Origin: Acidobacteriota bacterium
Lineage (GTDB): Bacteria; Acidobacteriota; Vicinamibacteria; Vicinamibacterales; JAKQTR01
Length of the DNA: 64,000 nucleotides
Assembly (NCBI GenBank): GCA_029562975.1
Contig: JAKQTR010000050.1
Location: 62,001-126,000 of the forward strand
Direction of reading: 5' to 3'
The stretch's first letter is position 1. Every line of letters begins with the position of its first letter. Below are positions 60,514-64,000 of the stretch, in pieces. The notes below the pieces were generated by a model that was given only the letters and a program-made list of their open reading frames with translations, had not been told where the DNA came from and did not search any database. A program made the position numbers and the translations under genes.

Positions 60514-60564
60514 AGTAGCTAGACAGCTACTTTATGAGTCTTAATTAGTAGCTGTTACGCTACT
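60514..60564. promoter_or_regulatory. Two palindromes AGTAGC-N6-GCTACT, candidate enhancers
   Basis: Perfect palindromes AGTAGC-TAGACA-GCTACT (60514-60531) and AGTAGC-TGTTAC-GCTACT (60547-60564) have centres 33 bp apart, about three helical turns. They are about 124 and 157 bp upstream of the predicted start of the sigma-54 promoter. The intervening DNA is AT-rich (TTATGAGTCTTAATT) in a GC-rich genome. The second palindrome ends just beside the stop of the RND gene. They are the likely sites of the PAS-bEBP at 54530. Confidence 0.6.
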
Positions 60565-63500
60565 CTATCCTGCCTGGCCGCGCCCGCCGGAGTCGGCAGG
60601 GACTCGGCATCCGGGCCGCTCGAAGCGGGCGAACACCTCGTAGAGCGCCGGCACGATGAACCGCCTCAGCACCATCGCGAACAGGAAGCCGCCGACGTAG
60701 ACGATGGCGAGCGGCCGGTGCAGCTCCGACCCGGTGGCCTCGATCAGGGCCAGCGGCAGCACGCCGACAATCATCACGAGGTCGGTCATGAAGATGGCGC
60801 GGAACTTCGTCAGCGAGCCTTCGACGACGGCGTCTCGGAGCGCGAGCCCCTGCCGCCTGAGGTCGTTGATCTTCGAGACGAGGATGATGTCGTTCTGGGC
60901 GCAGACGCCGAAGAGGCCGATCAGGCCGATGGTGGACGACACGTTGAGGGACTCGCCGGCGAACCACAGCGCGAGGATGCCGCCGGCGAGCGCCGTCGGC
61001 ACGTTCAGGATGACGAGCAGCGCCTGCCCGACGGAGCCGAAGGCGGCGAACAGCACGACGAAGATGACCAGCAGCGCGAGCGCCATGACGATGGTCAGGT
61101 GTCGCATGGCGTGCTGCTGGCTTTCGAACTGGCCGCCGAACGTCACGTAGTAGCCGGGTGGCAGCGGTACTTCGGCGGCGATCCGGCGGCGCGCCTCTTC
61201 GACGACGCTGCCCACGTCGCGCCCGACGACGTTGCACATGGCGATCTTGCGGCGCGTCAGGTTCTCGCGGAAGATCGTCTGCGGGCCCTGGCTCCGCGCG
61301 ATCCTGGCCAGCTCCGACAGCGGCACCCGCTCGCCGCCCGGGGTGTCCACGAGCAGGTTCCGGACCGCGTCTTCGTCGCGCCGGTAGCGCTCGGGCAGGC
61401 GCATCAGCACGGAGGTCACGCGGTCGCCCTCGTAGACGTCGGTGACGTCGAGGCCGTTCAGCGCGGTCTCAATCACGTCGGCGACCTGCGACACGGAGAC
61501 GCCGAACCGGCTCAGCCGCTCACGGTCTGCCTCGACGAGGAGCTGGGGGATGCCCGCCGTCTGCTCCACCTGCAGGTCTTCGATCCCGTCGATGGTCGCC
61601 AGCACCTGGCGGATGTCCTCGATGCGCCCGTTGAGGACCTCCAGGTCCGGGCCGAAGAGCTTGACCGACAGCTCCCCCTCGGTGCCCGTGAGCATCTCGG
61701 CCAGCTTGTTGGAGATGGGCTGCTCGAACAGGTAGGCCATGCCCGGCAGCTGGTTGAACGGCTCGCGCAGGGCGGCGGTGATCTCCGCGTACCCCCGCGT
61801 CCGCTCTCCTCGCGGCTTCAGCTGGATCGCGAAGTGGCTGTGCCCGACGGGATGGAGGTGCTCCGAGGACTCCGCGCTTCCCGTCGTCCGCGTGACCGAC
61901 GCCACTTCGGGCAGCGCCATGATGATGCGCTCGACGCGCCGGCCCATGGCGACGGACTCCTCGAGCGACGTCTCCGGGAGCATGACCGTCGAGGCCAGGA
62001 TGGCCCCCTCGTCCAGCGGCGGGACGAATTCGCGGCCAAGGCGCGGCACGGCGACGGCCGCCGCGATCACGCCCGCCGCCAGGGGCAGGAACACGATCCG
62101 CTTCCGATCGAGCGCCGCCGCCAGCAGCCGGCCGTACCAGCGCGTGAGGAACGTCGTGACGGGGTTGGGGCGACCGGGTCCGCGATGCGCGCCAAACGGG
62201 CACGCGCAGAGCGCGGGCTGGAGCGTCAGGTTCAGGACGAGCGAGCCGAGCAGCGCCGCGGCCACGGCGAACGCCGTCGGGCGGAACATCGCGCCCTCGA
62301 GCCCCGACAGCGTCATCATCGGCAGGAACACCAGCACGATCAGGACGTTCGCCGACGCCAGGGCCGGCCCCACCTCGCTCGCGCCGGCGAGCGTCAGGGC
62401 GTCAGGCGGGCCCTGGCCCGCGCGCTCGCGCTGCACCCGGTAGATGTTCTCCACCATGATGATCGAGCCGTTGGCGGTCTTCCCGATCCCGATGGCGAGG
62501 CCCCCGATCGACATGACGGTGAGGCCGACGCCGCCCAGATGCATCATGACGAGGGCAATCAGCATCGACAGCGGGATCGTCAGCGAGGCGATGAGCGCCC
62601 CGCGCAGGTCCCACAGGAAGAACAGCATCACCAGCACGATCAGCCCGGCGCCGATCAGCATGGACAGCTGCACGTGGTCCAGCGAGCTGACGATGAGCCT
62701 GGACTGATCGTAGAAGGGCTCGATCGACACCCCCGCAGGCAATTCGCCGGCGATCCGGGCCAGCCGGGCCCGGAGGTTGCCGATCGCCGTGAGCGTGTCC
62801 CCGCCGTACTGCTTTTCGACCGTGACGCTGACGGCCTCCTTCCCGTTATGGCTCGCCGCCTCGCGGCTGAACTTCGGCCCCACGCGGACCTCGGCCACGT
62901 CCCGCACGCAGATCGGGACGTTGCGGCGCGTGGCGACCACGGTCGCTGCGATGTCGTCGAGCGACGCAATGCGTCCCACGCCCTTGATGAGCGTCTCCTG
63001 CGCCCCGTCGGCGAGGATGCCCCCCGAGAAGTTCCGGTTGCCGCGCTCAATGGCGACGCGCACGTCCTCCACCGTCAGCCCGTGGTGCGTCAGCATCTCC
63101 GGGTCCAGCAGGACCTGGTACTGCCTGACGAAGCCCCCGAGATTGACGACGAAGGCGACGCCCGGCACGCCTTGCAGCTGGTAGCGGATCGTCCAGTCGG
63201 CAATCGACCGAAGCTCCATCGGATCGATCCCGTCGCCCACGACGGCGAACTCGAATACCTCCCCCATGCGGGACGACACTGCGCCGAGGACCGGGGTCGT
63301 GGTGTTCTGGGGCAGGCGGCCCGCGATGAGCTCGATCTTGCTCGACACGATCTGGCGCGCGTGGTAGATGTCCGTCCCCCAGTCGAACTCCACCGTCACG
63401 ACCGAGTCGCCGGTCGTCGATTCAGACCGCACGCGCGTCACCCCCGGGGCGCCCGAGAGCAGGCTCTCGAGCGGCAGCGAGATCAGGCGTTCGACGTCTT

Positions 63501-63675
63501 CCGACGCCATGCCGGGGTTCTCCGTGATGATCTTCACGAGCGGCGCGTTCAGGTCCGGGTAGATGTCCTTCGGCATCCGCGCGTAGGACAGGGCGCCCCA
63601 CACGGCGGCCAGGGCCACGAGGAGCACGGTCAGCAGTTTGTGCCGCAGCGCGGAAGCGATCAGTCGGGCGATCAT
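60565..63675 (-). CDS. RND efflux permease, heavy-metal-type (CusA/CzcA-like)
   Basis: A 1036-residue inner-membrane proton antiporter with the full RND layout: twelve membrane helices, two large periplasmic loops (about 33-335 and 560-860) and motifs such as RMPKDIYPDLNAPLVKIITE and SLPLESLLSGAPGVTRVRSES. This is the HME/AcrB superfamily. In helix 4, where CusA/CzcA have an essential Asp in the proton relay, the sequence reads AIGIGKTANGSIIMVEN, so the Asp is replaced by Asn. It is encoded after the adaptor gene. The substrate is not determined; metal ions or other compounds are possible. Confidence 0.9.
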   Translation of the reverse strand: MIARLIASALRHKLLTVLLVALAAVWGALSYARMPKDIYPDLNAPLVKIITENPGMASEDVERLISLPLESLLSGAPGVTRVRSESTTGDSVVTVEFDWGTDIYHARQIVSSKIELIAGRLPQNTTTPVLGAVSSRMGEVFEFAVVGDGIDPMELRSIADWTIRYQLQGVPGVAFVVNLGGFVRQYQVLLDPEMLTHHGLTVEDVRVAIERGNRNFSGGILADGAQETLIKGVGRIASLDDIAATVVATRRNVPICVRDVAEVRVGPKFSREAASHNGKEAVSVTVEKQYGGDTLTAIGNLRARLARIAGELPAGVSIEPFYDQSRLIVSSLDHVQLSMLIGAGLIVLVMLFFLWDLRGALIASLTIPLSMLIALVMMHLGGVGLTVMSIGGLAIGIGKTANGSIIMVENIYRVQRERAGQGPPDALTLAGASEVGPALASANVLIVLVFLPMMTLSGLEGAMFRPTAFAVAAALLGSLVLNLTLQPALCACPFGAHRGPGRPNPVTTFLTRWYGRLLAAALDRKRIVFLPLAAGVIAAAVAVPRLGREFVPPLDEGAILASTVMLPETSLEESVAMGRRVERIIMALPEVASVTRTTGSAESSEHLHPVGHSHFAIQLKPRGERTRGYAEITAALREPFNQLPGMAYLFEQPISNKLAEMLTGTEGELSVKLFGPDLEVLNGRIEDIRQVLATIDGIEDLQVEQTAGIPQLLVEADRERLSRFGVSVSQVADVIETALNGLDVTDVYEGDRVTSVLMRLPERYRRDEDAVRNLLVDTPGGERVPLSELARIARSQGPQTIFRENLTRRKIAMCNVVGRDVGSVVEEARRRIAAEVPLPPGYYVTFGGQFESQQHAMRHLTIVMALALLVIFVVLFAAFGSVGQALLVILNVPTALAGGILALWFAGESLNVSSTIGLIGLFGVCAQNDIILVSKINDLRRQGLALRDAVVEGSLTKFRAIFMTDLVMIVGVLPLALIEATGSELHRPLAIVYVGGFLFAMVLRRFIVPALYEVFARFERPGCRVPADSGGRGQAG

Positions 63676-63682
63676 GGCGTGC

Positions 63683-64000
63683 CTAGTGGGAAGTCCCCTG
63701 CCTCAACGCGTCTGCGTGCAGCCTCGACTTGAGCTGGTAGTGCCCGGCGACGACCACCTCGTCTCCCGGAGCGATGCCGCGCACGACCTCCCGGTTCCCG
63801 TTGTCCTGGGTGCCGAGGTCCACTAGGCGCGGCTCGTACCCCGCCGGCGTCCGCACGAACACGAGGTGCCCGTCCTCGTCGTCGAGGATGACCTGCGCCG
63901 GCAGCGCCACGACGGACGGGCGCTCGCCGGTCCGGAAGACGGCGCTCGCGAACATGCCCGGCTTGAGCCGCTGGCCCGCGTTCGAGACCTCCACCCGCAC
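63683..64000 (-). CDS. RND periplasmic adaptor, C-terminal part (partial)
   Basis: The frame runs to the right edge and encodes 106 residues of the membrane-proximal C-terminal part of an HlyD/CusB/CzcB-type adaptor. Visible parts are RVEVSNAGQRLKPGMFASAVF, then the beta-barrel end ALPAQVILDDEDGHLVFVRT and VDLGTQDNGNREVVRGIAPGDEVVVAGHYQLKS. The start is outside the window. It is followed 7 bp later by the RND permease, its normal partner. A DALRQGTSH tail ends it. Confidence 0.85.
   Translation of the reverse strand: MRVEVSNAGQRLKPGMFASAVFRTGERPSVVALPAQVILDDEDGHLVFVRTPAGYEPRLVDLGTQDNGNREVVRGIAPGDEVVVAGHYQLKSRLHADALRQGTSH

Overview
The window is 64 kb of very GC-rich bacterial DNA with dense, often overlapping genes. 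The gene style fits an acidobacterium of the Vicinamibacteria type: large secreted M28, M1 and M16 peptidases, BACON/Ig-like secreted proteins, many small zinc-ribbon proteins, and interspersed TGGGGTCAG...CTGACCCCA hairpin repeats. This assignment is inference from gene content; there is no rRNA gene to confirm it. Two tRNA genes are present: tRNA-Ala(GGC) and the selenocysteine tRNA (anticodon TCA).

Left half (0-40 kb), mostly housekeeping: a pair of M16 peptidase-like genes; YidD and small membrane or zinc-binding proteins; an AddA/AddB-like helicase-nuclease pair overlapping a secreted coiled-coil protein; tRNA-Ala; an ABC-2 exporter pair; a MobA-like nucleotidyltransferase; a cold-shock protein with a long leader; tRNA-Sec; a secreted M28 peptidase; NfeD plus SPFH protein; a decayed ferredoxin gene bracketed by two 75-bp hairpin repeats; a TGS-domain GTPase; a GH2 hydrolase; a truncated GHMP kinase; an M1 peptidase; NAD synthetase; a transketolase-like enzyme; PlsB-like acyltransferase with proline dehydrogenase; a CCA-adding-type enzyme with HD domain; TPR protein; and Mrp ATPase.

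Right half (40-64 kb), a redox, sulfur and metal island. A histidine kinase/NtrC-type regulator pair is followed by tandem palindromes and a -24/-12 (sigma-54) promoter in front of a secreted EF-hand-like glycine-rich protein and a DUF4405 heme-type membrane protein. On the minus strand follow a five-gene operon (cysteine-desulfurase-like enzyme, DsrC, DsrM-like, DsrK-like, MOCOS-like aminotransferase) with no DsrAB, then a trans-sulfuration enzyme, a CGGC protein and bacterioferritin. Next is a DUF134 regulator/NifX operon whose promoter is covered by a palindrome.

The most interesting block is 54.5-60.4 kb: a sigma-54 activator gene with two MinD/ferredoxin ATPases, a radical SAM protein, two more NifX-type proteins and a DUF5320 protein. 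It resembles the orange-protein (ORP, Mo-Cu cofactor) loci of Desulfovibrio. It is preceded by a perfect GG-N10-GC promoter and two identical-consensus palindromes 33 bp apart at enhancer distance. A heavy-metal-type RND efflux pump and its adaptor close the window. The proposed logic is two local sigma-54 circuits, each with its own activator and enhancer sites next to its likely target. The regulatory logic is inferred from the DNA alone.
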